A DNA stretch of 64,000 bases, from positions 1-64,000 of the forward strand of contig NZ_JASBQE010000033.1 in assembly GCF_029960785.1 (NCBI RefSeq), in the 5' to 3' direction. The position numbers were made by a program, and so were the translations under genes. The notes below the pieces were generated by a model. That model saw only the letters and a list, made by a program, of their open reading frames with translations. It was not told where the DNA came from and made no database searches. The stretch's first letter is position 1; every line of letters begins with the position of its first letter. This DNA is from Polyangium sp. 15x6 (GTDB lineage Bacteria > Myxococcota_A > Polyangia > Polyangiales > Polyangiaceae). This document shows positions 18,479-27,448 of this stretch, one piece after another.

Positions 18479-19093
18479 TCACGACCGCTTCCAGACGAAC
18501 GCCTCCGTCGGCACGAGCGTCACGTTCGTGAGGCCGTATTTGTCGCGCATCGCGAGCACCCGCTCGGTCGCCACGAGGCAACCGCCGAAGCCCCAGGGGA
18601 CGAACACGTCCTCGCCGCTCCACGTCGGCTCGTCGATCGTGTATCCCTCGACGAGCGTGACCTCGGCCCCGCCCATGCATTGCAGGCAATCCGACTCGCC
18701 TTCCCGCGCCACGCGGCTCCGCTTCGGGTCGATCTGCGTCATTCCGTATCCGGCGAGCGCGAGGTGATACCGGGAATGCGGCGCGGCCGATTCCGGGTGC
18801 ACCATCCGGATCTCGACCTCCTTCAGCCCGTGCAGCCCCGAGAGCTTCTCGGCGCGCCAGCCTTCGAGGAATCGCTCGGACACCAGCAAATCGAGGCCTG
18901 GCCCGAACGCCACGTCCCCGAGGCCCTCCCCGCGCGCGAAAAGCTCGGCCCGGAGCGGCGGGATCCATTCCTTTTCGGTGAGCGCGCGCCCGCACGCCGG
19001 GCACGTGAGCCCCTCTTTGAACTGCGGTTCGAGCGGGACGAACGCCGTCTCGTGGCTCGACCCGGAGCTAGGCTGCAAGACGAAGAACTTCAT
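18479..19093 (-). CDS. Double-CXXC motif protein, possible SitI6/Gmx_para_CXXCG-family immunity protein
   Basis: A 204-residue soluble protein. It has CPACG near residue 31 and CLQCMGG near residue 139, the paired-knuckle layout of the Myxococcus xanthus paralogous CXXCG family, some members of which are annotated as immunity proteins for Sit toxins. The segment LVSERFLEGWRAEKLSGLHGL and the C-terminal VATERVLAMRDKYGLTNVTL also resemble that family. No SitA-like toxin gene is adjacent, so an orphan immunity gene or another zinc-binding role is possible. It is 12 bp downstream of a STAS-like gene on the same strand and converges with ligD (6 bp between stops). Confidence 0.6.
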   Translation of the reverse strand: MKFFVLQPSSGSSHETAFVPLEPQFKEGLTCPACGRALTEKEWIPPLRAELFARGEGLGDVAFGPGLDLLVSERFLEGWRAEKLSGLHGLKEVEIRMVHPESAAPHSRYHLALAGYGMTQIDPKRSRVAREGESDCLQCMGGAEVTLVEGYTIDEPTWSGEDVFVPWGFGGCLVATERVLAMRDKYGLTNVTLVPTEAFVWKRS

Positions 19094-19105
19094 ACGGCCT
19101 GCAGT

Positions 19106-19552
19106 CTACGACGAGCCCCCCTCCTCGCGCCGCATCTCCTCGACGAGCGTCCGCGCTTCGGCCTCCGTGGCACAAAAGAAGAGGGGGCGCTTCGACCGGT
19201 TCGGCCTCAGGATCAGCAGCGCCTTGGCCACCATGTTGGCCAGGAGACGCTGGCGAAAGCTCCCCCCGTACAGGATCGTCGCGCGCAAGAGCTGCTTGAC
19301 GTCCCGCTGGATGGCGAGCTTGCTTGCCTCCTCGTTCACCCGCCCGAGCCGCGAGATGTCCGAGATCCAGAAGAGCCGCCGCCCCGTGCGCGCCGCGAGC
19401 TCTTCCACCAGATCGAACATGCACGCCATGTCGGCGCCGGAGACGTCGCCCACGTCGCCCAAAAAGAAGAGGTCCGGCTCCTCGAAGCGATAGCGGTGCG
19501 GACTTCCCGCCCGGAGCGGCAACCAATCCTCCTCGACCTCCGGCTTGACCAT
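19106..19552 (-). CDS. SpoIIAA/STAS-like protein
   Basis: A 148-residue cytoplasmic protein with the strand-helix alternation of the SpoIIAA/STAS-like fold common in myxobacteria: a DLFFLGDVGDVSGADM strand-turn, MFDLVEELAARTGRRLFWISD, and FFCATEAEARTLVEEMR at the C-terminus. Such proteins usually act as small regulatory or binding domains; the conserved phosphorylatable Ser of anti-sigma antagonists is not clearly identifiable. It lies just upstream of the double-CXXC gene and is probably co-transcribed with it. The family assignment rests on overall pattern only. Confidence 0.6.
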   Translation of the reverse strand: MVKPEVEEDWLPLRAGSPHRYRFEEPDLFFLGDVGDVSGADMACMFDLVEELAARTGRRLFWISDISRLGRVNEEASKLAIQRDVKQLLRATILYGGSFRQRLLANMVAKALLILRPNRSKRPLFFCATEAEARTLVEEMRREEGGSS

Positions 19553-19732
19553 GCCTCGACGTACCCTTCCGGACGTGCCGTGAAACTTCTCCTGATGGGG
19601 GAAGATACCGACTTGCGCCGGCCCGTGCGAGCAAAGTGGCCCTCGGATACGCCCCTCCCGAGCGCAACGCCTGCGCTCGACCTCCGCAGTCGTGGTAGGA
19701 CGGGGCGAGAACCCGCAACCGAGGAGTTCATC

Positions 19733-19966
19733 ATGCGACGCGCCCTCCAGACCTTCGTGCTCACCTCCTTCCTTGGCCTCGCCCTCGCCGCCTGTGCGGG
19801 CTACTCACCGGAGGAAGCCCAGACCAAGTGCGACCTCGAGCGCGCCGCCAAGGCCGCCTGCGTGAACGACGCGGCCTACCAGCAGTGCTTGAGCTGCTTC
19901 GAAGAGTGCGGCGATAGCTGCGCCATCGCCGAGTCCTGCCCCATCCAGTACATCTGTTCCGAGTAA
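19733..19966 (+). CDS. Small Cys-rich lipoprotein
   Basis: A 77-residue lipoprotein with signal peptide ending at LALAAC. The mature ~57 residues contain eight further cysteines in paired spacing (CDLE..AAC, CLSCFEECGDSC, CPIQYIC), suggesting a compact disulfide-bonded fold in the periplasm or at the surface. GAGGAG six bases upstream supports the ATG at 19733. No family was recognised. It stands alone, with a 180-bp upstream gap and a structured non-coding region after it. Confidence 0.78.
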   Translation: MRRALQTFVLTSFLGLALAACAGYSPEEAQTKCDLERAAKAACVNDAAYQQCLSCFEECGDSCAIAESCPIQYICSE

Positions 19967-20422
19967 TTCTCCCCACGCGGCGGCTCCACACGGCTTCACG
20001 ACGTGGTTTGGAGCACGAAACCTCCGCGCAACCTCCCAAAAAAGAACGGCCTTGTCGCTTTCGTCCGGACGAATGGCCTCCCCAACACATGTAGGGGAAC
20101 AGGGGAGGTCTGATCGGCGCTCGCCGGCCCGGCCTCTCCGGGGCTTCCGAGGACCCCGGTCCTCGTGCCCCTGGTCGGCCGCGGTGTCCGAGTTTCGCTC
20201 GGCGTCTGGGCAAAAAACATCCGCGCGTGCAAGGGCACCGCGGCCGACCAGGGGCAGGCCCCAGGAGGGCGTAACCGTCCTACCGCCCTGGTCACGATCA
20301 CTCGGCACTGTGCACCTGGCCAAACCAAAAAGTGCATACGCCAGAAAGAGTCTCGTTGCCTCGGCCTTTGGGACAGTGAAATCTTCCTGGGGTTTGCCCC
20401 GTCCAACGCGCCGTAAAACGCC
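19967..20422. other. 456-bp intergenic stretch with nested hairpins
   Basis: No convincing gene is present: short open frames here lack the codon bias of their neighbours. Inverted repeats cluster at 20128-20256. In order: CCCGG-CCTCT-CCGGG (20128-20142), CGAGGACC-CC-GGTCCTCG (20148-20165), then a perfect 21-bp inverted repeat (20166-20186 against 20236-20256) around a 49-nt loop that itself holds CCGAG-TTTCG-CTCGG. The remainder (20257-20422) is the leader of the acidic-protein gene and contains the palindromic GTGCAC near 20310. Candidates are a structured RNA, a palindromic mobile element, or a complex terminator for the lipoprotein gene. Confidence 0.6.
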
Positions 20423-21367
20423 ATGACCTTCGACCCCTTCCTCCACGACGAGCCGCCCGACACCCGCCACGACGCACCGACGAAGCGCGCGATGGAAGGG
20501 CTCTTCGCCGACGAAGTCGCGTCGAGCGACGGGCCCGCGACACGCGCCATGAGCCCGGACGAACGGGAGATGGCGCTACACGGGCACGAAGGAGGTCGAT
20601 ACGAAGGCGACGCGGAAGCCTGGGACGACGACGAACCCGCCGAGCCCGTCTTTCCCCCGGCATTCGCGGACTCCGATGACGAAGATACAGCCCTCGCCGA
20701 GCTCGCCGGGTTGTCAATACGGGATGATCGGAAGACGTTACCCTCGGCCCGCTTCACGCACCTCGGTGAACCCCTCGCCCCGCCCCGTTACGCCGACCTC
20801 GGCTGGGAAAACTCGGTCTGTACGGACGAACCCGTGACGTCCTCGGACGAAACCCCCCTCCCGGGCTCCGAGGAGCCGCCCATTTCCTCGCCGTCGATCT
20901 GGGGACGGGTGCAGCAGTTCGTCGCGCGCCTCGCCCTGAAGCGCCCGGCGCCGAACCCGGCGGCCTCGCACGCGCGGAGCACGGCGCGCGCGGTCGCGGA
21001 GCTCGTGTGGACGATGGAGGACACGGACCTCGAGGTGCTCGCGGCGCATATCGAGCGCGTGACCTCGCTGCGCCAGCTCGGCCCGGAAGCTTACGCGGAA
21101 GCGAGGATCCTCGACGCGCTCGGCACGCTGGAGTCGGAGGACCGCGCCGCGGGCGGCATCCCGCTCACGGCGCTGCGCGCGCACATGCCCGAGGTGTCGC
21201 GCGGCGCGCTCGACGCGGCGCTCTTGCGCCTCGAAGAACGCCGCTTCCTCGCGCTCGCGCCCGCGGAGGACGTGCCGGAGCGTGACGCGCTGCGCGACCC
21301 GAAGCGAGGTTTGCTCGGTCGCTGCGCGCTGCTGGCGCCTTCGACGATGGGACGGTCACGGATTTGA
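20423..21367 (+). CDS. Acidic protein with C-terminal winged-helix-like region, function unknown
   Basis: A 314-residue protein with no signal or membrane segment. Residues 1-150 are rich in Asp/Glu/Pro and look disordered. Residues ~165-300 are helical; the part around ALRAHMPEVSRGALDAALLR then LEERRFLALAP looks like a winged-helix unit of the kind that reads out a helix-turn-helix then a wing. This could be a DNA- or protein-binding regulator, but the similarity is weak. It is preceded by the structured intergenic region and followed by a GC-rich repeat/terminator before a convergent gene. Confidence 0.7.
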   Translation: MTFDPFLHDEPPDTRHDAPTKRAMEGLFADEVASSDGPATRAMSPDEREMALHGHEGGRYEGDAEAWDDDEPAEPVFPPAFADSDDEDTALAELAGLSIRDDRKTLPSARFTHLGEPLAPPRYADLGWENSVCTDEPVTSSDETPLPGSEEPPISSPSIWGRVQQFVARLALKRPAPNPAASHARSTARAVAELVWTMEDTDLEVLAAHIERVTSLRQLGPEAYAEARILDALGTLESEDRAAGGIPLTALRAHMPEVSRGALDAALLRLEERRFLALAPAEDVPERDALRDPKRGLLGRCALLAPSTMGRSRI

Positions 21368-21421
21368 GCCCTCTCCCCTGCCCCTCTCCCGCCTGCGGCA
21401 GAGGGGTTTGGGGTGAGGAGC
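21368..21421. repeat. Dispersed-type inverted repeat between convergent genes (terminator-like)
   Basis: The 54 bp between two convergent stop codons consist of a C/T-rich arm, CCCCTCT paired with AGAGGGG around a short GC loop, and an outer imperfect arm (CCTCTCCCC against GGGGTGAGG). Read on the reverse strand it translates to the SPQTPLPQAGEGQGRG type of peptide, which is a hallmark of a dispersed repeat seen as spurious ORF tails in many GC-rich bacterial genomes. It may work as a bidirectional terminator. Confidence 0.6.
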
Positions 21422-22021
21422 TCACTTCATCTTCGCCGCTTCTTCGCCGACGCGCTCGAACAGCTCCGGAATCGCCTTCTTCTGGGCGGCTTCGCGGATC
21501 CAACCGGGCAGGGCGGTGTTCGGCTCGGCGTGCACCGTGTACACGACGAGGCTCTTCTTGCCGCCGTCGTGCGGCTTCACCTCCCAGCTCCCCTGGTTGA
21601 ACTTGTAGTCGCCGCGCAGAAGCTTCCAGCGCCGCGACATGCCCTGGTCGCTCACCTCGTGCACGGCCTCGGTCACGGCCGTCAGGTTCGACAGCGGGAA
21701 CGGCATCTCGATCGTCACCTCGCAGGTGTGCTTGTTCCCTTCCTGCTTGACGAGCCGCGAGGCCTCGATGCGTGGCATGCGCTTCTTGTAACTCGCGCAC
21801 TCGGAGACCACCTGCCACACCTTCTCGGGCGGCTGATCGATCACGCCCTTCGCCACGACCTTCGGCGTGTCGCTGCCCTTCACCTCGATCATGCGGATGT
21901 CGGGCGGCGCCGAACCTCCGGCGAGGGCGTCGGGTCCGAGCAACGTCGTGCCGACGAGGGCTGCGCCTGCCAGAACGGCGAGGGCGCCGCGCGGGAAGAG
22001 AATCGATCGTTCGCGTTCCAT
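21422..22021 (-). CDS. Exported SRPBCC/START-like (polyketide cyclase-type) protein
   Basis: A 199-residue protein with an N-terminal signal/anchor (hydrophobic LAVLAGAALVGTTLL) followed by an SRPBCC helix-grip domain: VVAKGVIDQPPEKVWQVVSE at the start, a central set of beta strands (CEVTIEMPFPLSNLTAV, RRWKLLRGDYKFNQGSWEV), and a long C-terminal helix (WIREAAQKKAIPELFERV). Such domains bind hydrophobic ligands such as lipids or sterols. The location is likely periplasmic. No catalytic residue is evident. It is unlinked functionally to the convergent acidic-protein gene. Confidence 0.8.
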   Translation of the reverse strand: MERERSILFPRGALAVLAGAALVGTTLLGPDALAGGSAPPDIRMIEVKGSDTPKVVAKGVIDQPPEKVWQVVSECASYKKRMPRIEASRLVKQEGNKHTCEVTIEMPFPLSNLTAVTEAVHEVSDQGMSRRWKLLRGDYKFNQGSWEVKPHDGGKKSLVVYTVHAEPNTALPGWIREAAQKKAIPELFERVGEEAAKMK

Positions 22022-22160
22022 CTGTGCGGGCCTCCGGTCGTGACAGATCGAGAACTATCAGTGGAGCCGCGCGCAGGACAAGTCCCCGCAGCATGGAGGC
22101 ATGCAAAGATTCCGGCTGTTCGTCACGTACGTTTTCCGGTGTGGCTGTCGCCGCCAAACC

Positions 22161-23054
22161 CTACCGGTCGAGCTCCCGCCGGACGACGGCCTCGAGCGCG
22201 TCGATGAAGCGGGGCCGGTCGCACACCGCCTTCGCCCGGTAGAACCGCCCGAGCCCCGCCTTCGCGGCGATCTTCGGCGCCTCGATGTCGAGGTCGTAGA
22301 GCGTCTCGACGTGCTCGGCGAGAAACCCGATCGGGGCGACGAGCACGGCCCCTGCGCCCTTCTGCGCGAGATCGGCGAACGTCTCGGCGAGGTCCGGCCC
22401 GAGCCACGGCTCGGCGCTCGCGCCCTGGCTCTGGAAGGCGATCCGCGTGGAAAAACCGCGCGCCTCGAACCGCGCCGCCACGGCGCCGGCCATTTCGCGG
22501 AACTGCGCCTCGTATTTGTCCCCCATGGCGATCACCCGGCGCGGCAGGCTGTGCGCCGACAGGACGATCGGCACCGCCGTTTGCTCCTCCGCGGCCGCGG
22601 CGACGAGCGCCTCGTCGATCGTCTCGACGAACGCGTCGATCAGCGCCGGCTCCATGCCCCAGGCCGGCACGGCGCGGATCGTGAGCTCCGGATGGCTCGC
22701 GGCGGCCTCGCGGACGGGCCCGTGATACGCGTCGACCGATTGCGGCGCGAGCGGGAGCGAGACGATCGTCCGCGCGCCCTTCGCGACGAGCCCGGGCAGG
22801 ACCTCGCTCGGATACGGATGCCAGAGCCGGCCCGAGACGGCGACCGGAATGCCGAGCCGAGCTTCGAGCGCGCGCGCTTGCGCCTCGGTGATGGCCATGA
22901 GCGGCGAGCCGCCGATCACCTCGAACCGGTGTGTGACCTCCGCGACGAGCTCGGGCGGCGACGGGCGGCCCCGGCGGATGTTGTTCAGAAACGCGGGAAT
23001 GTCGGCGGTGCGGGAGACGGTCCCGTGGCAGGAGACGAGGACGGCGGTCGACAT
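22161..23054 (-). CDS. hemH: Ferrochelatase
   Basis: A 297-residue enzyme that inserts iron into protoporphyrin (or coproporphyrin) at the end of haem synthesis. The metal-binding His lies in SAHSLP (His168) and the acidic partner in FLAEHVETLYDLD (Glu250). The N-terminal LVSCHGTV and LPLAPQ segments fit the two-lobed chelatase fold. The ATG at 23054 matches the family N-terminus; an in-frame upstream start at 23096 would add a stretch unlike the family. The enzyme appears full length though shorter than many (310-350 residues). It sits between an SRPBCC gene and the sulfate-activation genes with gaps of 139 and 52 bp. Confidence 0.88.
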   Translation of the reverse strand: MSTAVLVSCHGTVSRTADIPAFLNNIRRGRPSPPELVAEVTHRFEVIGGSPLMAITEAQARALEARLGIPVAVSGRLWHPYPSEVLPGLVAKGARTIVSLPLAPQSVDAYHGPVREAAASHPELTIRAVPAWGMEPALIDAFVETIDEALVAAAAEEQTAVPIVLSAHSLPRRVIAMGDKYEAQFREMAGAVAARFEARGFSTRIAFQSQGASAEPWLGPDLAETFADLAQKGAGAVLVAPIGFLAEHVETLYDLDIEAPKIAAKAGLGRFYRAKAVCDRPRFIDALEAVVRRELDR

Positions 23055-23106
23055 GGGCCGTGTGTATAGGGCAGCGCGGGGGCCGCGACCAGCCACCCGC
23101 TACGGC

Positions 23107-25026
23107 CTACACGATCCGCCCGCGCCGTTCGAGCTCCCGCACGATTTTCTCGGCGCATTCGGCCACGCTCCATTCGTGGCTCGGCAGGACGAGGTCCGCG
23201 TCCTCGGGCGGCTCGTAGCGGAAATCGAGGCCCGGCACGTTCGATACCTTGCCCGCCTCGGCGTCGCGGTAAATCCCGCTGCGATCGACCTCCCGGCACC
23301 ATTCGAGCGGCGCGGCGAGGTGTACCAGGAAAAACCGCTCCGGGCCCACGAGCTCGCGCGCCCGCCGGCGGACGGCGTCCTCGGGCGCGACCAGTGAGGC
23401 CACGCAGATGAGGCCCGCGTCGTTCAGGAGCTTCGCGACCTCCATCGAGCGGCGCAGGTTCTCCGAGCGGTCCGAGGCGGAGAAGCCGAGGTCCCGGTTC
23501 ATCCCGTGCCGCATCGATTGCCCGTCGATCGCCACGACCGCGCGGCCGAGATCGAACAGCCTGCGCTCGACCTCCCGCGCCACGCTGGTTTTTCCGGACC
23601 CCGCGAGCCCCGTGATCAGGATTGTCGTGGGTCGCTGCCCATAACGTTTTTCCCGCTCCTCGCCCGTGACCGCGCTCTCCGTCCGCGTGAGCCTCCCTTG
23701 CGCCGGATCGTCCCAGCGCCCCTCGCCGCTCTCGACGATCATCCCGGCGCCGACGGTTCCATTCGTCACGCGGTCGATCACGATGAACGCGCCCGTCGCG
23801 CGGTTTTTCGTGTACGCGTCGAACAGCAGCGGCCGGCTCGTGCGCAGCTCCACGCGGCCCATCTCGTTCAGCGCGAGCGCCGGCGCGTCGCTCTTCTCCA
23901 GCGTGTTCACGTCCACGCGGTGCACGATCCGCGTCACGCTGCCCGGCGTGCGCAAGGGCCCGTGCTTGATCCAGTATTCGCGCCCCGGCACCATCGGCCG
24001 CTCGTCCATCCACACGAGCATCGCGAACACGCGCGTCGAGATCTCGGGCCGATTGTCCGAGTGACACAATACATCGCCACGGCTCGCGTCGATCTCGTCT
24101 TCGAGCGTCAGCGTCACCGACATCGGCGCCGCGGCCTCGGCGAGATCCCCCTCCCACGTCACGATCCGCGCGACCTTGCTCGCGCGCCCGGACGGCAGCG
24201 ACACGACCTCGTCCCCGACCCGCACCGAGCCCGAGGCGATCGTCCCGGCAAACCCGCGAAAATCCAGGCTCGGCCGGTTCACGTATTGCACGGGGAATCG
24301 CAGGTCCACCGTGTTCGACGCCTCGCCCTGCGGCACCGTATCCAGCAATTCGAGCAGCGGCTCGCCCTCGAACCAGGGCATGGCCGTGCTCTTCTCGACC
24401 ACGTTGTCGCCCACGAGTGCGCTCATCGGGATGAACCAGTGGTGCCGGTCCGGCAAATGGCCCGCGAATTCGAGGTATACGCGCCGGATCTCCTCGAAGA
24501 CCTCCCGCGAATACCCGACGAGGTCCATCTTGTTCACGGCCACCACGACCTTGCGAATCCCGAGCAGGCTCGTGATGAACGCGTGCCGCTTCGTCTGCGT
24601 CGTCACGCCCTTGCGCGCGTCGATCAGGATCACCGCGAGCTCGGCCGTGCTCGCGCCCGTGGCCATGTTGCGCGTGTATTGCTCGTGCCCGGGCGTGTCC
24701 GCGATGATGTACTTGCGCCGCGCCGTCGAAAAATACCGATACGCGACGTCGATCGTGATCCCCTGCTCGCGCTCGCTCTTCAGGCCGTCGACGAGCAGGG
24801 CGAGGTCGATCGCGCCGCCCTGCGTGCCGAAGATTTTGCTGTCCTTGGCGACGGCGGCGAGCTGGTCCTCGTAAATGCCCTTCGTGTCGTGCAGCAGCCT
24901 GCCGATCAGCGTGCTCTTGCCGTCGTCGACGTTCCCGCACGTGAGGAAACGCAAGAGCTCCTTGCGCTCGTTCCGCGCGAGGTAGGCCTCGATGTCGGTC
25001 TTTGCGAGGTCTTCTTCGTGGCTCAT
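23107..25026 (-). CDS. cysNC: Bifunctional sulfate adenylyltransferase GTPase subunit / APS kinase
   Basis: A 639-residue fusion. Residues ~1-440 are CysN, an EF-Tu-like GTPase that drives ATP + sulfate to adenosine phosphosulfate (APS): P-loop GNVDDGKST (~31), DTPGHEQY, and NKMD. Residues ~465-639 are APS kinase, which phosphorylates APS to PAPS: P-loop GLAGSGKTS (~471) and [13 protein letters not shown] then feeds sulfate reduction or sulfation of lipids, polysaccharides or secondary metabolites. The ATG at 25026 is one base after the cysD stop, so the two are co-translated in an operon (cysD first). The GKTS form of the kinase P-loop is normal. Confidence 0.95.
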   Translation of the reverse strand: MSHEEDLAKTDIEAYLARNERKELLRFLTCGNVDDGKSTLIGRLLHDTKGIYEDQLAAVAKDSKIFGTQGGAIDLALLVDGLKSEREQGITIDVAYRYFSTARRKYIIADTPGHEQYTRNMATGASTAELAVILIDARKGVTTQTKRHAFITSLLGIRKVVVAVNKMDLVGYSREVFEEIRRVYLEFAGHLPDRHHWFIPMSALVGDNVVEKSTAMPWFEGEPLLELLDTVPQGEASNTVDLRFPVQYVNRPSLDFRGFAGTIASGSVRVGDEVVSLPSGRASKVARIVTWEGDLAEAAAPMSVTLTLEDEIDASRGDVLCHSDNRPEISTRVFAMLVWMDERPMVPGREYWIKHGPLRTPGSVTRIVHRVDVNTLEKSDAPALALNEMGRVELRTSRPLLFDAYTKNRATGAFIVIDRVTNGTVGAGMIVESGEGRWDDPAQGRLTRTESAVTGEEREKRYGQRPTTILITGLAGSGKTSVAREVERRLFDLGRAVVAIDGQSMRHGMNRDLGFSASDRSENLRRSMEVAKLLNDAGLICVASLVAPEDAVRRRARELVGPERFFLVHLAAPLEWCREVDRSGIYRDAEAGKVSNVPGLDFRYEPPEDADLVLPSHEWSVAECAEKIVRELERRGRIV

Positions 25027-25027
25027 C

Positions 25028-25939
25028 TCAGAAGTACCCTTCGCGCTTCTTCTCTTCCATGCTCCCCGACTGATCGAAATCGATCAGCCGGCCCTGGCGC
25101 TCGCTCTGCCGCGCGAGGAGCATCTCCTGGATGATCTCGGGCAGCGTGGTCGCATTGCTTTCGATCGCGCCCGAGAGCGGATAACAGCCGAGCGTCCGGA
25201 ACCGGACGTTCTTGATCATCGGCGCCTCGCCTGGCCGCAGCGGCAGCCGCTCGTCATCGACCATGAGGAGCACGCCGTCGCGCTCCACGACCGGGCGCGG
25301 CGACGCGAAATACAGCGGCACGATCGGCAGTTTTTCCTGGTGGATGTATTGCCAGACGTCGAGCTCGGTCCAGTTCGAGAGCGGAAACACCCGGATGCTC
25401 TCGCCCTTGTGAACCTCGGTATTGTAGACGTTCCAGAGCTCCGGGCGCTGGTTCTTCGGGTCCCAGCGGTGGTTCTTGTCGCGGAACGAGAAGACGCGCT
25501 CCTTCGCGCGCGATTTCTCCTCGTCGCGCCGCGCCCCGCCGAACGCCGCGTCGAAGCCGTACTTGTCGAGCGCTTGCTTCAGCGCCTGCGTCTTCATCAC
25601 GTCGGTGTGCACCTTGCTCCCGTGCGTGATCGGACCGACGCCGGCGCGCAGGCCCTCCTCGTTCGTGTAGACGAGCAGATCCACCCCGAGCTCGCCCTTC
25701 ACGTAGCCGTCGCGGTAGGCATACATGTCCCGGAACTTCCACGTCGTGTCCACGTGGAGCAGCGGGAACGGGAGCTTCGCGGGGTGGAACGCCTTCCGCG
25801 CGAGGTGCAAGAGGACCGTGCTGTCCTTGCCGATCGAGTAGAGCATCACGGGTCGCTCGAAGCACGCGACGACCTCGCGAAGAATGTGGATGCTCTCGGC
25901 CTCGAGCATCTTGAGGTGCGTGAGCTTTCCCTGGGCCAT
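25028..25939 (-). CDS. cysD: Sulfate adenylyltransferase subunit 2
   Basis: A 303-residue ATP-pyrophosphatase-type subunit that, with CysN, makes APS from sulfate and ATP. Signatures are the PP-loop [47 protein letters not shown] and the C-terminal [11 protein letters not shown]. The length equals the family norm. The ATG at 25939 gives the canonical [16 protein letters not shown] start; an in-frame TTG at 25963 would add eight residues and is less likely. The gene is first in the cysD-cysNC operon; the upstream 97 bp contain the promoter, but no motif was recognised. Confidence 0.95.
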   Translation of the reverse strand: MAQGKLTHLKMLEAESIHILREVVACFERPVMLYSIGKDSTVLLHLARKAFHPAKLPFPLLHVDTTWKFRDMYAYRDGYVKGELGVDLLVYTNEEGLRAGVGPITHGSKVHTDVMKTQALKQALDKYGFDAAFGGARRDEEKSRAKERVFSFRDKNHRWDPKNQRPELWNVYNTEVHKGESIRVFPLSNWTELDVWQYIHQEKLPIVPLYFASPRPVVERDGVLLMVDDERLPLRPGEAPMIKNVRFRTLGCYPLSGAIESNATTLPEIIQEMLLARQSERQGRLIDFDQSGSMEEKKREGYF

Positions 25940-26036
25940 GCTGGTCTCGACGCGCTGGGTCAAGCCCGAGCGTCGGACCAGAACATCCCGCGAACGCGGC
26001 GTCTGTCAAGGGCGTCCGGCCACGCGGCGAGCCCGC

Positions 26037-27155
26037 TCACGCCGCGATGGAGCACAATCGATCGCGGAGCGCGGCAAACGAAGGCGCGTGATGCCCCACG
26101 AGGGAAACGGCCACGTTCGCCGCGCGCTCGCGCGTGGCGCGGGGCGCGTCGCTCGCGACGACCCGGAGCGCGAGCTCGGCTTCGAGCGGCACGTCGCCGA
26201 CGAGGCCCGCGAGCTCGAACGCGCGCACGGAGAACGCGGCCGGGACCTGGCCGAGCATCGCGAGGAGGCGCAAGGCGCGGGCCGCGAGCGCGAGATCGTC
26301 GAGCGACGCGGGGGAGGCCCGGAAGCGGTCCTCGAGGGCCTCCACGACGAACGAGGAGCGCGCCCGCGCCGCGTCGAGTTGCCCCGAGGCCGCGAGCGTC
26401 TCGGCCCGCTTCTGCTCGAAGATCGGGCGCGTGGGCAGAGGCTCGCGCGCGATGGCCGACGCGAGGAAAACGAGCGCCTCGCCGAAGAGGCCCATGCGAC
26501 AGAGCGCGGTCGCCGTGGCCTCGCGGCGGAAGGCGTCGAGCGCGGGGGAATCGTTCGTATCGCGGACGCGGGCGACGGCGAGGGCCACGTCGTAACGCGC
26601 CCCCGCGATCAACGTCTCGAGCGCCCCGGCGATCGCCTCGGCCGCGAGCTTCGGCCCGAGCAGCGGCGCGAACGCCGATATTTCGGCCCATCGCGCGGGC
26701 GTCACCACGAGCGGGCCCGCTTCGAGCGAACCGCCGAGCGGCAAAGCCGCGAGCTTTTCGAACAGGAAAAGCGCCTCGTCGTCGTGACCGAGCGCGCATT
26801 CGATCCGGCCGAGGCCGAGCACGGCGCGGAGCGCGAGGGCGAGCGCCGCGAGATCACCATTGCGAGCGAACGACGACGTGAGCTCTCCGATCGACGCGAG
26901 GTAGAGGCGCCGCGCGTCGATCGGGCGGCCCAGGAGCGACGCGAGCCGGGCGGCCTCCTCGAAGCAGAGGGCGAGATCCGGGAGGCGGATTTCCTCGTCT
27001 TCGAGGGCCCGATCGAGGCGCGCGGCGATCTCCACGCACGCGGGCTCGATCGGCCCGCGCGGCCACTTCTCGCGCGGGGCCAGGAATTCGTCGCAAAGAA
27101 AAGCGCTCGGCCCGCCGCCCGGAGCGGCTGGCCATGCAAGGGCGATGGCGCTCAT
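26037..27155 (-). CDS. Alpha-helical TPR/SEL1-like protein of unknown function
   Basis: A 372-residue, Ala/Leu-rich soluble protein composed of paired helices, resembling degenerate TPR repeats: LALALRAVLGLGRIECALGH then DDEALFLFEKLAALP, and FGEALVFLASAIAREPLP. There is no signal peptide, membrane helix or catalytic motif. Codon bias is typical for the neighbourhood, supporting it as a real gene rather than one of the opposite-strand open frames. A scaffold or regulatory role is likely but unspecified. It is transcribed toward cysD, 97 bp away, and separated by 293 bp from the divergent Coa1-like gene. Confidence 0.75.
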   Translation of the reverse strand: MSAIALAWPAAPGGGPSAFLCDEFLAPREKWPRGPIEPACVEIAARLDRALEDEEIRLPDLALCFEEAARLASLLGRPIDARRLYLASIGELTSSFARNGDLAALALALRAVLGLGRIECALGHDDEALFLFEKLAALPLGGSLEAGPLVVTPARWAEISAFAPLLGPKLAAEAIAGALETLIAGARYDVALAVARVRDTNDSPALDAFRREATATALCRMGLFGEALVFLASAIAREPLPTRPIFEQKRAETLAASGQLDAARARSSFVVEALEDRFRASPASLDDLALAARALRLLAMLGQVPAAFSVRAFELAGLVGDVPLEAELALRVVASDAPRATRERAANVAVSLVGHHAPSFAALRDRLCSIAA

Positions 27156-27448
27156 GACGGCCGCCTTTCAAGATGCGTCCGAAAACCGGGCAATACCCGG
27201 CGAATGCCTCCGAAGAGGCGTGCGCCCCCGGAGAGGCGCTATCGGGGCGAGGTCTCCCAGCCCCGTGGGTGCTGCATTCGATTGTGGCCGGGCGCTGCGG
27301 ACGTCAACGCTCGGTGGATTCGATCATTACGGGATCCACCCTGGAATGGCAACGAAATTGACCCCCTGACCGGGACAGGAAATGTCCGATCCACGGGCGC
27401 ACGTCGAGGGCGCTTGACGCCGCCTCGGCTGCAGGCCTTCATGGAGCC
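27156..27448. promoter_or_regulatory. Divergent intergenic region, 293 bp
   Basis: No gene with supporting codon bias is seen. The segment separates two divergent genes and so carries promoters. Its base composition is somewhat less GC-rich, with a small inverted repeat CCGGG-CAATA-CCCGG (about 27187-27201). No ribosomal-site or sigma motif beyond this is recognisable. Confidence 0.35.

Noticed and set aside
22985-25134. Alternative long open frames overlapping cysNC
   Set aside because: CysN and APS-kinase motifs fix the reading frame; the others are Arg/Gly-rich shadows.
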